The position numbers were made by a program, and so were the translations under genes. A stretch of DNA of 64,000 bases, from the NCBI RefSeq assembly GCF_001269985.1, contig NZ_BBZB01000001.1, positions 1,984,001 through 2,048,000 of the forward strand. The letters are read 5' to 3'. Positions within the stretch are counted from its first letter, which is position 1. Each line of letters opens with the position of its first letter. The notes below the pieces were generated by a model that did no database searches, was not told where the DNA came from, and was given only the letters and a program-made list of their open reading frames with translations. Below, one piece after another: positions 28,069 through 37,225 of the stretch. Origin of the DNA: Pseudoalteromonas sp. '520P1 No. 423' (GTDB lineage: Bacteria > Pseudomonadota > Gammaproteobacteria > Enterobacterales > Alteromonadaceae).

Positions 28069-28145
28069 TGGTGGCTACTACGGGATTTGAACCTGTGACC
28101 CCATCATTATGAGTGATGTGCTCTAACCAGCTGAGCTAAGTAGCC
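28069..28145 (-). tRNA. tRNA-Met(CAT), elongator
   Basis: A 77-base tRNA with encoded CCA. The acceptor is GGCTACT, the D-arm is AGCTCAGCTGGTTAGAGC, and the anticodon loop is CTCATAA with anticodon CAT. The paired first acceptor bases and the absence of the three G-C pairs of initiator tRNA indicate elongator Met. First gene of the tRNA operon. Confidence 0.95.
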
Positions 28146-28303
28146 ATTTATGTAATCATCTGTGCGATGCGGGGCGGATTATGCGGATGATTGAGGGAAT
28201 CGTCAACCCTTTTTTGTAAATAATTATAATTTTTTTAAATTGATTAATAATTTCTCAAATATTAGGATAAGCAAAATAAGTTGATAATCTATTTAGGTAA
28301 ATA

Positions 28304-29218
28304 ATGAACAACAAGGCGAATCACTCACAAGGTGTCTTATTGTTTAAGTTAAACTCAAGGCAGTTGTTTGCAATGGGTACCCTTAAAGTTAAAGAGCTAG
28401 TGCGCTATTCTTCAATGAGCCGATTACCTAATTCGCACGATACAATTATAGGCACTGCAACAATCAGAAATCGTACCGTACCAATTGTAGATATGGCTAA
28501 AGCAGTCGGTTACCGTGCGATCACATCAGAAGAATTAAAAGACAGCTATATAATCATTACTGATTGCCAAAGAAAGGAGGTCGGTTTTTTGGTTCGAGGT
28601 ATAGATAAAATCGTTAACTGCAATTGGCGTGATATCAAGCCACCTCCAAGTTCTGTTGGGCAAAATGCCTTTTTAACTGGGGTTGCAAAAATTGAAGATA
28701 AGATCATTCAACTATTAGATGTTGAGTTAGTACTATCTCATATATACCCAGAAGATAGCGCAGGCTACTTTCCAAGTCTTACGGATATTCAAAGGGAAAT
28801 GGTAAAACCTTTAAATATTTTAATAGTTGATGACTCTAGAGTTGCAAGAAAACAACTATCGGATGCACTTAATGGCTTAAATATTCCATATAAAGTCGCT
28901 TGTAATGGTCATGACGCTATAGAAATAATGAAAAGTAATTCGCAAACATCCCAACAAGTACATTTGCTTGTGAGCGATATTGAAATGCCAGGATTAGATG
29001 GTTATGAATTATCGTTTGAAGTGAAAAATACCCCTTCCTTAGCTAATGCCTATATTATTTTACACACCTCTCTTTCAAGTGAAATGAGTCTTAGTCAGGC
29101 TCATCAAGTGGGCGCAAATGAAGCCTTAACTAAGTTTGATGCGGCTGAATTAATAGAGGCCATTTTAAGAGGTGCTGAACATCATTATGAGCACCAAAAC
29201 CAGTTAGATATAGCTTAA
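28304..29218 (+). CDS. cheV: Chemotaxis coupling protein CheV
   Basis: A 304-residue CheW-receiver fusion. Residues about 8-155 form the CheW domain, which couples receptors to CheA (IGTATIRNRTVPIVDMAKA is the core). Residues about 170-295 form a receiver domain with the acidic pair in LIVDDS, the phospho-acceptor Asp in LLVSDIEMPG, the Thr in LHTS and the conserved Lys in TKFD. All phosphorylation residues are intact, so phospho-control of coupling is likely. The gene stands alone. It is functionally linked with the chemoreceptor at 46.9 kb only by pathway. Confidence 0.93.
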   Translation: MNNKANHSQGVLLFKLNSRQLFAMGTLKVKELVRYSSMSRLPNSHDTIIGTATIRNRTVPIVDMAKAVGYRAITSEELKDSYIIITDCQRKEVGFLVRGIDKIVNCNWRDIKPPPSSVGQNAFLTGVAKIEDKIIQLLDVELVLSHIYPEDSAGYFPSLTDIQREMVKPLNILIVDDSRVARKQLSDALNGLNIPYKVACNGHDAIEIMKSNSQTSQQVHLLVSDIEMPGLDGYELSFEVKNTPSLANAYIILHTSLSSEMSLSQAHQVGANEALTKFDAAELIEAILRGAEHHYEHQNQLDIA

Positions 29219-29254
29219 ATAATGACAGTTTACTATCGAGCTGACATTACTCAT

Positions 29255-29640
29255 TTAAGTTTGATAGTGAGCATTTTTGACGGTATTCGCTAATCGACTT
29301 GCCCATATTTTCATAACAGATTTAATGCTATCAATATTATTTTGCTTACCATCTACGTACATTTCATTTGTTTCTCGTTCAACAATGGCTGCTATTAAAG
29401 GCTGCTGTGTATTTGCATCAATAAATTTTACTTCCATGGATGCTTCGCCGATAACTGTTTTTTTAATTCCGATTTAAAGTAATTAGTAAGTGATCTTTGT
29501 TTAGATTTATCTTCATTCGGACTCGAGATAAAATTAGTATAATCTTTTAAAAAACCAGATTGGTATTTAGGTGTCTTTGGAATAGATGAGCAAGCTACAA
29601 CATACAAGCTACTTGCTAATATTAAAAACTTAAACTTCAT
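29255..29640 (-). pseudogene. DUF3313-like lipoprotein remnant
   Basis: Two adjoining frames read as one decayed gene. The N-terminal frame (29640 to 29428) gives a lipoprotein signal with LYVVACSS, then SGFLKDYTNF, typical of DUF3313. The C-terminal frame (through 29255) gives GEASMEVKFIDANTQQPLIA, the usual DUF3313 end. They meet at a run of seven A residues (minus strand); one extra A would join them as ELKK-TVIGEASMEV. Even so the product would be about 130 residues against about 200 in the family, so sequence from the middle is missing as well. The frameshift alone could be a sequencing error; the deletion argues for real decay. Confidence 0.65.
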
Positions 29641-29871
29641 AATTGAGTCTTTGATTTTTTATAAGGTAAATTAACTATAACAAGTGAAAAGTGACTAAAA
29701 GTAATTTAGTAGGAGCATTTATTTTTAAATCTGTAACAATATTTATGTTAATTACACACTTAATTGGTTTGAGATAGATACTTTTTTTGATTTTAAGATT
29801 TAAGACTGATGGTAATATTTGTTGTAAAGACCTAAAATTAACACAAATATTAAAATCCCATTGTGCTCTAT

Positions 29872-32343
29872 ATGTTATTTAATCGAATTTTACTTTGTAT
29901 CTTTTTTTTGTTTAGTTTTATCAGTTATAAGAGTTTATCAGCTCCTGTAAGTGATGGTATGTGTATTTTATTAAAGCAACAAGTACAGCAATTTAGTCAT
30001 GCAAAACAAAGCCGTAGTTATAGGCAAGCTAAACGTGCATTCGATCAAGGGTGTTATAGAGCTAAGGTAAATAAGTCCTCCACACAGCCAGTTTCAAATA
30101 AAACAAAAACTGCCAAAGAAATACCTACAGAAGTAAAACCGATAGGAGTTACCCCTGTTGAGGTATTACCAGCAGAAGTCATGCCTGTTGAAGTGATGCC
30201 AGTTGAAGTGAAAGCGGTAGAAGTAAAACCTATTGGGGTTAAGCCAGTTACTCAAGAGGTAAAGAACACAGCCCCTGTTATTCCAAACTCTTCAAGTAAA
30301 AGTACTTTACTTGACGCTTATTTAATGCCAACACTGGTATTAGTCTGCGTTTTATTGCTCGTTATTTTCTCTCTCTTTTATATAAAACCCAGAGCAGGAA
30401 AGCTAAAAAATAGTGTTAAAGCTATAAAGTCCAAAGCAGAAAACATAAAAATAGAACATGCTGAAAAGAAACACAACAAAGAAAAATCAATAATAAAACC
30501 TATCTCTAAAAAACGACCTGTAGCAAAAAAACGAAAAAAAGATGAGTTAGATAAAGATATTTACAAGTCATTTAAGCAACTTGAATTGCGATTAGAGAAC
30601 AAAGAATTAGTTAAAGTAGAGCGGATCACTGTTTCTCCCTATGGTATTTTTGTGATTGCATCACAAACACAAACCGGTGGTATATTTGGTGGTTTAAATT
30701 CTGATAAATGGACAAGTAAAACAGGCGATAAAACGCTCGAGTTTAATAATCCAATTAAAGATGTAAAACAAAAGTCCGCTGCATTGGCAAAGTTTTTGGA
30801 AGTAAAAATAGAAATTCAGTTAATTGTATTATTCGATGATGCAACAGAATTTAAGGCGCCTATGCCAGCAGCTGTGATGAATCGAAGTAAATTAAATACT
30901 TATATTAAAAGTTTTAAAGAACTTGTTTTAAGTGATGATGACTTTGAAGATTACGCTCAATTAATAAATAACAAAGTAACGGCAGATTGGAATAAAAGTC
31001 AGAATAATGGACATCCAGAAGAATACAAAACAGCGCCACTTATAAATAACTTAGAAGAAAAACCGAAAGTCACCCATAGCGCCTCTGAAGATCAGCAAAT
31101 GAACCAAACTTCAAACCAAAACTTAAGTGATGGAGTCATAAATAATTCCGATATACCTAAGCAAGAAGAATCTGCTAAACCGCTTTCACTGGAAGAAACA
31201 CTAAATGAGCTTTATAAAAATGAAGCACATATTGCAACTCAACATGTAGAAGAGCCAGAAGATAACAAGGTTGAAGAAGTCGTAGTAAATTTACATGAAA
31301 CAAATAATACTGACAATACAGTGGAAGAAGAGCTGACTCAACTTCCAACTGAAGATGAATTTTTAGCAAGCTTAGAAATGCCTGAGCTGTCTAATGAAAA
31401 AGAAAATGAAGAAACGCTTACTAATATTGAAGCTAAGCAAATTGCTTCCTCAGAAAGTGACGAGATACTAGCTGAAATTGAGCAAGCAAAAAAAGAATTA
31501 GACTCTTATTTGGATGAGCCAAATTCAAAACCTCAATCAAGTATTGAAGCTGTATCGGATGATATTATAGAGCAGTTAGCTTCGATAGCTCAAGGTCAAA
31601 ATGAATTACCTCCGCAAGCAAAAGTTGTTGATAAAGTTAGTGATATAGAAGTTAAAGACTTAAACCAAGCAGATGATGCTTTGGCTTCTTATTTAGAGTC
31701 TGAATCTAATTCTGAGGATGTTAGTGAAATTACACTGGAAGTTGATATTCAAAGTAATGATGAATTAAAACAAGCAGATGATGCTTTAGCTTCCTATTTA
31801 GAATCTGAGCTTGATGATTCAAACAACTTAGAAAACGATTTATCTCATGATACGCTTGAAGTGGAAGTTCACAGTGCTGATGATTTTAAACAAGCTGATG
31901 ATGCGTTGGCTTCTTATTTAGAATCTGAGCTTGATGATTCAAACAACTTAGAAAACGATTTATCTCATGATACGCTTGAAGTGGAAGTTCACAGTGCTGA
32001 TGATTTTAAACAAGCTGATGATGCGTTGGCTTCTTATTTAGAATCTGAGCTTGATGATTCAAACAACTTAGAAAATGATTTATCTCATGATGCTGTCGAA
32101 GTGAATACCCAAAGTGTTGATGATTTAAAACAAGCACAAACGTCACATAAAGTAAGTGAAAGCAGTGATTTATTTTCGAATCTGTCACTAGATCCTACTT
32201 GGGCTGCTGATTCAAAAGAGACACCAAAAAATCCAACATTAGGTAATACTGATAAGTCTCTAAAAATTGAAAATAAATCAGATGTGAGTAGTTTGTCTAA
32301 TATCACATTAGATGAAAATTGGGATGAAAAACCTAAAGAGTAA
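29872..32343 (+). CDS. Membrane protein with NERD nuclease-related domain and acidic repeats
   Basis: About 823 residues; the ATG at 29872 is chosen, with GTG 29863 as alternative. Signal sequence at 1-23. A PVEVMPVEVMPVEV-type repeat follows (about 85-135), then a membrane helix (about 145-165), a very basic stretch (about 175-225) and a NERD domain (about 225-320; VERITVSPYGIFVIASQT, then the GGIFGG and LIVLFDD strands). The long acidic tail contains four copies of QADDALASYLESE, three of them in near-identical 40-residue units. NERD is a nuclease-like fold; I cannot confirm the full catalytic set. The layout places NERD in the cytoplasm behind one membrane anchor. Function unknown. It is followed by a terminator. 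Confidence 0.7.
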   Translation: MLFNRILLCIFFLFSFISYKSLSAPVSDGMCILLKQQVQQFSHAKQSRSYRQAKRAFDQGCYRAKVNKSSTQPVSNKTKTAKEIPTEVKPIGVTPVEVLPAEVMPVEVMPVEVKAVEVKPIGVKPVTQEVKNTAPVIPNSSSKSTLLDAYLMPTLVLVCVLLLVIFSLFYIKPRAGKLKNSVKAIKSKAENIKIEHAEKKHNKEKSIIKPISKKRPVAKKRKKDELDKDIYKSFKQLELRLENKELVKVERITVSPYGIFVIASQTQTGGIFGGLNSDKWTSKTGDKTLEFNNPIKDVKQKSAALAKFLEVKIEIQLIVLFDDATEFKAPMPAAVMNRSKLNTYIKSFKELVLSDDDFEDYAQLINNKVTADWNKSQNNGHPEEYKTAPLINNLEEKPKVTHSASEDQQMNQTSNQNLSDGVINNSDIPKQEESAKPLSLEETLNELYKNEAHIATQHVEEPEDNKVEEVVVNLHETNNTDNTVEEELTQLPTEDEFLASLEMPELSNEKENEETLTNIEAKQIASSESDEILAEIEQAKKELDSYLDEPNSKPQSSIEAVSDDIIEQLASIAQGQNELPPQAKVVDKVSDIEVKDLNQADDALASYLESESNSEDVSEITLEVDIQSNDELKQADDALASYLESELDDSNNLENDLSHDTLEVEVHSADDFKQADDALASYLESELDDSNNLENDLSHDTLEVEVHSADDFKQADDALASYLESELDDSNNLENDLSHDAVEVNTQSVDDLKQAQTSHKVSESSDLFSNLSLDPTWAADSKETPKNPTLGNTDKSLKIENKSDVSSLSNITLDENWDEKPKE
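31801..32100 (+). repeat. In-frame 120-bp tandem repeat within the NERD gene
   Basis: Bases 31801-31920 and 31921-32040 are nearly identical, and 32041-32100 is a partial third copy. Blocks 31861-31920 and 31981-32040, and blocks 31801-31860 and 31921-31980, match exactly. A more diverged unit of about 105 bp precedes them from 31666. Each unit encodes 40 residues, so copy-number change keeps the frame. Confidence 0.9.
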
Positions 32344-32396
32344 GATAAGAGACTAAGATTAGGGATTATTAAAAAATAAGCCAAATGAAAAACTGA

Positions 32397-33356
32397 TTAA
32401 TGGTCAATGCAAAGTTGGCCATTTTTTTTAAGATGGTAAGATGCTAAATCCTGTGCTAAAAATAGTTTGCCATCATAATTATCTTCAGCTTCTTGGCGGA
32501 TCAAATCAAGAGAAGAGTCTCCAAAATCTGAATATCTAGCGCTAAAATGGGTTAAAACTAAGTTTGGTAAATTAATGTTATTCGCCATGAGGGCCACTTC
32601 TTTGGCGCTTGAATGCATAGGTGAGGGACCTACTTTATCTGACACTTCTTGCGTATAGGTTGCTTCATGGATCAATACATCAATATTATGTGCTGCTTGG
32701 GATAATAGTTCCGGTTTGCAATTATCTCCTGCAACGATGACTTTTCTCACTCTATGATCTGTCATCCAATAATCTTTACCTATTAATTTATGACCATTAT
32801 CTAGAGAAACAGTCTCACCTTTGCATAACTTGCCCCATATAGGACCTTTTGGAATATTTTCTTGTTCTAGTTTTTCTATATTGAGCTTATGGGCTAAATT
32901 TGATACAGTCAAACGCCAAGCATGGCAAGGCACGCGGTGCAATAATTCAAATGCTTCAACTTCAAAACCCGCAACTTCAATTGGCGCTTTAAGGTTTTCA
33001 GTTGCAATAAACTCTATAGGATATGGAATATAACAATCTGTCGTTTTGAGAGTGACATCAATGAACTCTTTAATACTTGCTGGCGCAATGACTTTTATAG
33101 CGCTTTGACGTCCTGCCATACCCGCACTGGCTAATATACCTGGTAAACCATAACAATGATCACCATGAACATGAGTAATGAAAATGGCCTCTAATGCGGC
33201 TAAAGAATAGGGCGTATGCAATAATTGATGTTGTGTGCCTTCACCACAATCAATTAAGCACCACGTTTTTTCTCGCTCTAAACCAATTGCCAAGCCTGTG
33301 ACATTACGTTTTTTAGTAGGTACACCGGCTGAAGTACCTAAAAATGTAAATTTCAT
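32397..33356 (-). CDS. rnz: Ribonuclease Z / RNase BN (ElaC)
   Basis: A 319-residue MBL-fold RNase that trims tRNA 3' ends. It has FLGTSAGVPTKKRNV at the N-terminus, the metal motif THVHGDHCYGLPG, the DCGEGTQHQ loop, the ElaC-type exosite region near residues 150-200, IHEATY and the C-terminal LTHFSARYSD. Length and motifs agree with short-form RNase Z. It is 19 bases downstream of a TerB-like gene in the same direction, suggesting co-transcription. All three tRNAs of the window carry an encoded CCA, for which such enzymes act mainly as exonucleases or backups. Confidence 0.92.
   Translation of the reverse strand: MKFTFLGTSAGVPTKKRNVTGLAIGLEREKTWCLIDCGEGTQHQLLHTPYSLAALEAIFITHVHGDHCYGLPGILASAGMAGRQSAIKVIAPASIKEFIDVTLKTTDCYIPYPIEFIATENLKAPIEVAGFEVEAFELLHRVPCHAWRLTVSNLAHKLNIEKLEQENIPKGPIWGKLCKGETVSLDNGHKLIGKDYWMTDHRVRKVIVAGDNCKPELLSQAAHNIDVLIHEATYTQEVSDKVGPSPMHSSAKEVALMANNINLPNLVLTHFSARYSDFGDSSLDLIRQEAEDNYDGKLFLAQDLASYHLKKNGQLCIDH
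32399..32423 (+). terminator. Terminator of the NERD gene, inside the 3' end of rnz
   Basis: Stem AATGGTCAA / TTGGCCATT (one G-U pair) with a seven-base loop, followed by TTTTTT. It acts on plus-strand transcription and lies within the last codons of the convergent rnz gene. Confidence 0.65.
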
Positions 33357-33375
33357 GAGTAACCTGAATTAGTAA

Positions 33376-33783
33376 TTAAGCTGTTTCTTTTTCAAAGCAA
33401 ACTTTTAAAAATGCAATTGCTTGCTCTTCTATCGGCGATAATACACCATCAGCGAGCGATACACCTTCAGCTAGTTTGATAGCTTCAAGTTGTAGTGGTT
33501 TATCATGGATATTGTGACTTCTTTGAAGGATAAAATCGTTAATTTGATTATGTTTTATGGCATATTTACATTTTTCACTCACATCATGTAAATAAGTATC
33601 GGTACACATTTGAGAAGTCCAAGTTAGAGTTTTTAACCACTTTTTAGTATAAGCAAGTTCAGCATCATCAATAACACCATCTATCTCGATAAAGAGCACA
33701 ACTAAATCAACTAATGCTTCTCTTTGTAGTTGTTCAACACATACACCCATATCTAGGTAATTGAGTAAGTTTTCAAATTTCAT
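33376..33783 (-). CDS. TerB-like helical protein
   Basis: A 135-residue, all-helical protein. The repeated acidic motifs FIEIDGVIDDAE and GVSLADGVLSPIEE are typical of the TerB (tellurite-resistance-associated) fold, which binds a metal in a seven-helix bundle. There is no signal peptide. TerB-like proteins alone occur often with no tellurite link, so the role is open. It precedes rnz by 19 bases and probably shares its promoter. Confidence 0.7.
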   Translation of the reverse strand: MKFENLLNYLDMGVCVEQLQREALVDLVVLFIEIDGVIDDAELAYTKKWLKTLTWTSQMCTDTYLHDVSEKCKYAIKHNQINDFILQRSHNIHDKPLQLEAIKLAEGVSLADGVLSPIEEQAIAFLKVCFEKETA

Positions 33784-33967
33784 TGTTATTCCTTTTATAT
33801 TCGAAAGTGATAGTATTTAATTATTACCTTTAGAAATTAATTTAGTTTTTCAGTTAAATCAAATAGAACCCTAATAATTGATACCACCTTGCTTAAATCT
33901 CTTTAGGTGCATATTCTTTTGACATTATTAGTCGTTTTCTCTTTTTAAAGCTTATTCGGTGTAATTT

Positions 33968-35410
33968 ATGGTACAAAATATAGTCAAAGAATCTGTTTAT
34001 ACTAAAACAATAAAAACGATAATTGCATCTATTTTTTCAAATACACCATTAAAAGATTCTATATATGAAGTTGCGGCTAGTTACTTTGAGTGTGCTTCGC
34101 AAAATGAAGCCGAAAAACTCAGTATTGAAGCGCAAATAACGCAAGTAAAACAGAAAATAGCTGAAAATGTTAAATCAGACAAGTTAAAGTTGGCTTTAAA
34201 AAAGCTAGAAAATAAATTAAAAGATTTTGATATTAAACAAAGAGAGCAAAGAACAGCAAGATTATTACCTATAAAAAATGTCTGTGAAGATATTTTGTCT
34301 TTATGCAAAGGTAAAGATTGTCATGAAAGACATAATAAGTTTGCGCGTATTTTAGGCACAATTCAATTGATGGTACCTACGGCAATAAAAGCTGCTAATA
34401 ACCAAAATAAAAGAAGTAAGCATTTATACCGTGCTATTTTGAGCTTGTTATTGTTTGAGCAACTCATGAAAGATCAGCTTATCACAAATGCTTATATCCA
34501 AGATGTGCAAAACAAAGCGTTAGATGAAGCCGACGAAGAGATATATCAAAATGAAGTTCTAATTCCGATATTAATGACGGCGTTATTACTTGATATCGGT
34601 AATCACCACCCCGATGCTATCAAAATATTAAAAGGTGAGGATGGTAATTTAGATGAATTTAGAACACTTAATAATGAAGAACGCCTTGCTTTACTAAAAA
34701 TAAAATATAAACAAACAATTAATTATTTAGAATATGGTCTTGGGGTTGCTACTTATATTGGGAATAAAAAATCAGAAAGAGCCCTATTTTATGAACATGA
34801 AAATAATAAACTGTCGTTTATCTTAGCGCTATTAAAGCGCTCCGTAGATCCTAAAAAAGGGATCGGGAATGTCATTAAAATCCCTCAAATATATGTATCG
34901 GTTGTTTTAAGCACGCGAAAAAACTTTGATTATAGATCTTTGCCTAGAGTATTTATGTTATTAAATAAAGGTGCTGAAAAAGGCAGTCATAGCCAAGTTG
35001 TAGTAAATAGCCTTTTAAAAATACTCGGAATTTTTCCGCCAGGGTTTGGAGTCACTTATATTCCTAAAAATATGGATGGTATTGATTTAGATAGATTTGA
35101 ATATGCGATAGTAAATGGTATATACCCACAAAACCCTCACGCACCGATACTTAGAGCGGCTACTAAAAATTTAACCTTTACTTCATCAGGGCATGATTTA
35201 ATTTTGAATCCAGAAAACAACTTATTTTATGCTAATTGCCGTAAAAAATTAGAAAAAGTCAGTAATGAAAGATTAAATGAAATTCTTAAAAAACTTTGGT
35301 CAAACTTTGAAAATAGAACAAACGAGGCTGAGTTTATTCCCCATTGTTGGGAACCACATGAATATTTTTCTTATATTAAAAATCAAAATTTGTGGAATAA
35401 AAATCGATAA
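33968..35410 (+). CDS. Uncharacterised protein with degenerate HD-GYP-like core
   Basis: A 480-residue soluble protein with no signal or clear membrane helix. Residues about 50-100 form a charged coiled coil. The region about 190-370 resembles an HD-type phosphohydrolase: LLLDIGNHHPDAIKIL, then ISVVLSTRKNFDYRSLPRVFMLL-type sequence, and IFPPGFGVTYIP as a PPG-type segment near the end of HD-GYP domains. The standard HD and GYP motifs are not intact, so cyclic-di-GMP hydrolysis is doubtful; it may bind a nucleotide or act as a scaffold. It is transcribed alone, and I know no named family with certainty. Confidence 0.55.
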   Translation: MVQNIVKESVYTKTIKTIIASIFSNTPLKDSIYEVAASYFECASQNEAEKLSIEAQITQVKQKIAENVKSDKLKLALKKLENKLKDFDIKQREQRTARLLPIKNVCEDILSLCKGKDCHERHNKFARILGTIQLMVPTAIKAANNQNKRSKHLYRAILSLLLFEQLMKDQLITNAYIQDVQNKALDEADEEIYQNEVLIPILMTALLLDIGNHHPDAIKILKGEDGNLDEFRTLNNEERLALLKIKYKQTINYLEYGLGVATYIGNKKSERALFYEHENNKLSFILALLKRSVDPKKGIGNVIKIPQIYVSVVLSTRKNFDYRSLPRVFMLLNKGAEKGSHSQVVVNSLLKILGIFPPGFGVTYIPKNMDGIDLDRFEYAIVNGIYPQNPHAPILRAATKNLTFTSSGHDLILNPENNLFYANCRKKLEKVSNERLNEILKKLWSNFENRTNEAEFIPHCWEPHEYFSYIKNQNLWNKNR

Positions 35411-35470
35411 ATGATACGTTTTATTTTGATAGCTTTATAAATAAAAGTTATTCTGTTAAGTGTTTTATTT

Positions 35471-36595
35471 TTGAGAACATTTTTAGTGAAAAGTGATAAT
35501 ACAGTTAGCTTAATTAAACCAGATACTGATCCAGTGAGTGAACAAACAATTCAATTTAAAGTAGCAAGTATTAATCTTTTCAATTACTTGAGCCCTCCAA
35601 ATGCTTATTATGATTTTGAGAATATTTATAGCCAAGAACAATGGCAGAAAAAGCAACTTTGGTTCGGTGAGTTATTAAAAGAGCAGCAACCAGATATTGT
35701 TGGTTTTCAAGAAGTATTCAGTATCAATGATTTAAAGCTTTTATGTGAAAGTTTAGGTTATAAATATTTTGCTGTTATTGATGAACCTAATATTGAAAAT
35801 GACTTTATTTATTCAAGTCCCGTTGTTGCTATAGCCTCTAAATTTCCAATTATGAATACTCAATCCGTGACAGTCTCTAATGAGTTAGCAGTGACTATGG
35901 GGTTGCAAAACTTTGATTTTAGCCGAAAAGTGCTTAGAGCGACGATTGAGCTACCTACAATAGGTTTATGTGATTGCTATGTTGTGCACTTAAAATCTAA
36001 ACGTGCAGATTTAACATGTGAGCAGGGCTACTTAGCAGGCTTATCTACCAGTGCTGCATTACTTGCTAAGCAAGCATTAGGTCGTTGGCAATCAGATATG
36101 CAAAGGGGCAGTGAAGTGTCTTTGTTATTTCATGCCATACTGCAAAGGCGTGATAATACCAATAATGCTATGATGCTTATGGGAGATTTTAACGATACTT
36201 TAGATTCAGCAATCTTGAATGCCCTTAATGTACAGCGCAGTGATATTCATAATGCAGATATCAAAATGACTGATTTGTCTCGTTTACCCGATTATGCAAT
36301 TGATAAATCATTTAGCTATTACCAATTGTGTGATGCGTATGCGTTATATATCAAATCACAAAATAAAACGTCTACCAGCCAAGTAAGATCGCCCTCTCAT
36401 TATTTTTGTACTAAAGGCTCTGTACTCGATTATATTTTATTGTCTAATGAATTTAATACAGATAATAGTACAAGTTTAGCCGAAGTGTCTTCTTATATTA
36501 CTTATGATAAGCATTTAATAAACCCTGAATACGATATTGATAGTCACAGTACAGATCACGCGCCTGTGATCGCAAGTATAAAAATTAGAGATTAA
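35471..36595 (+). CDS. Endonuclease/exonuclease/phosphatase family protein
   Basis: A protein of up to 374 residues with the EEP fold. It has VASINLFNYL, the Glu in VGFQEVFS, VVHLKSKR, the GDFNDTLDS motif (Asp/Asn), and the C-terminal STDHAPVIAS with the catalytic His. These place it with Mg-dependent phosphodiesterases or nucleases acting on nucleic acid, phospholipid or phosphoinositide-like substrates. There is no convincing signal peptide. The start is uncertain (TTG 35471 or GTG 35486), and neither has a good ribosome site. A lipoprotein esterase follows after 20 bases in the same direction. Confidence 0.8.
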   Translation: MRTFLVKSDNTVSLIKPDTDPVSEQTIQFKVASINLFNYLSPPNAYYDFENIYSQEQWQKKQLWFGELLKEQQPDIVGFQEVFSINDLKLLCESLGYKYFAVIDEPNIENDFIYSSPVVAIASKFPIMNTQSVTVSNELAVTMGLQNFDFSRKVLRATIELPTIGLCDCYVVHLKSKRADLTCEQGYLAGLSTSAALLAKQALGRWQSDMQRGSEVSLLFHAILQRRDNTNNAMMLMGDFNDTLDSAILNALNVQRSDIHNADIKMTDLSRLPDYAIDKSFSYYQLCDAYALYIKSQNKTSTSQVRSPSHYFCTKGSVLDYILLSNEFNTDNSTSLAEVSSYITYDKHLINPEYDIDSHSTDHAPVIASIKIRD

Positions 36596-36615
36596 CATTT
36601 AGTTGGAGAAAAATA

Positions 36616-37212
36616 ATGATTAAAGTAATAACGGGTCTTTTAATTTTTATATTAATAGGGTGCTCAGAAGTACCCTTAAATCAGCTTACATCAGACAGTA
36701 AAATATTAGCCTTTGGTGATAGTTTAACGTCAGGTAAAGGCGTGGCAAAACAACATAATTACCCAAGTGTATTAGCTAACTTGAGCGGTTTAACGGTTAT
36801 TAATGGGGGTATTTCTGGAGAAACCACAGCACAAGGCTTAAAAAGGTTTGAAAATACCTTAATAGAACATCAGCCTGATTTAATCATATTACTTGAAGGA
36901 GGAAATGATTTTTTACGTAATAAGTCACTGGCTCTAACACAGTCAAATTTAGCTAAAATGATTGAAATAGCTCAAAGCTATAATATTCAGTTGATATTAT
37001 TAGCGGTACCCACTAAAAGCTTATTTTTAAGTCCTGCTGATTTTTATCAAGACTTAGCTAAGAAATATGATGTTGTATTAATAGAAGATATCGTCACTGA
37101 TCTATTAAAAAATAATAAATATAAATCAGATCAGATTCACTTTAATCAATTAGGTTATCAAAAATTGGCTCAGCACATTCACCAAATATTAATCGATGAA
37201 GGTGCGCTATAA
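36616..37212 (+). CDS. GDSL/SGNH esterase lipoprotein (TesA-like)
   Basis: A 198-residue lipoprotein hydrolase: signal with lipobox LIGC, then the block I serine in LAFGDSLTSG, block II GGISGETTAQG, block III GGNDFLRN and block V DQIHFNQLGY with the catalytic Asp and His. It resembles the arylesterase/lysophospholipase TesA, but unlike periplasmic TesA it should be lipid-anchored. A TTGGAGAAAAATA site precedes the ATG. The stop lies 13 bases before a MITE-like element. Confidence 0.85.
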   Translation: MIKVITGLLIFILIGCSEVPLNQLTSDSKILAFGDSLTSGKGVAKQHNYPSVLANLSGLTVINGGISGETTAQGLKRFENTLIEHQPDLIILLEGGNDFLRNKSLALTQSNLAKMIEIAQSYNIQLILLAVPTKSLFLSPADFYQDLAKKYDVVLIEDIVTDLLKNNKYKSDQIHFNQLGYQKLAQHIHQILIDEGAL

Positions 37213-37225
37213 ATCATCTATTATA

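Noticed and set aside
31666..32100. Regular repeats that might suggest CRISPR
   Set aside because: They are contiguous 120-bp in-frame coding repeats without spacers; no cas genes are in the window.
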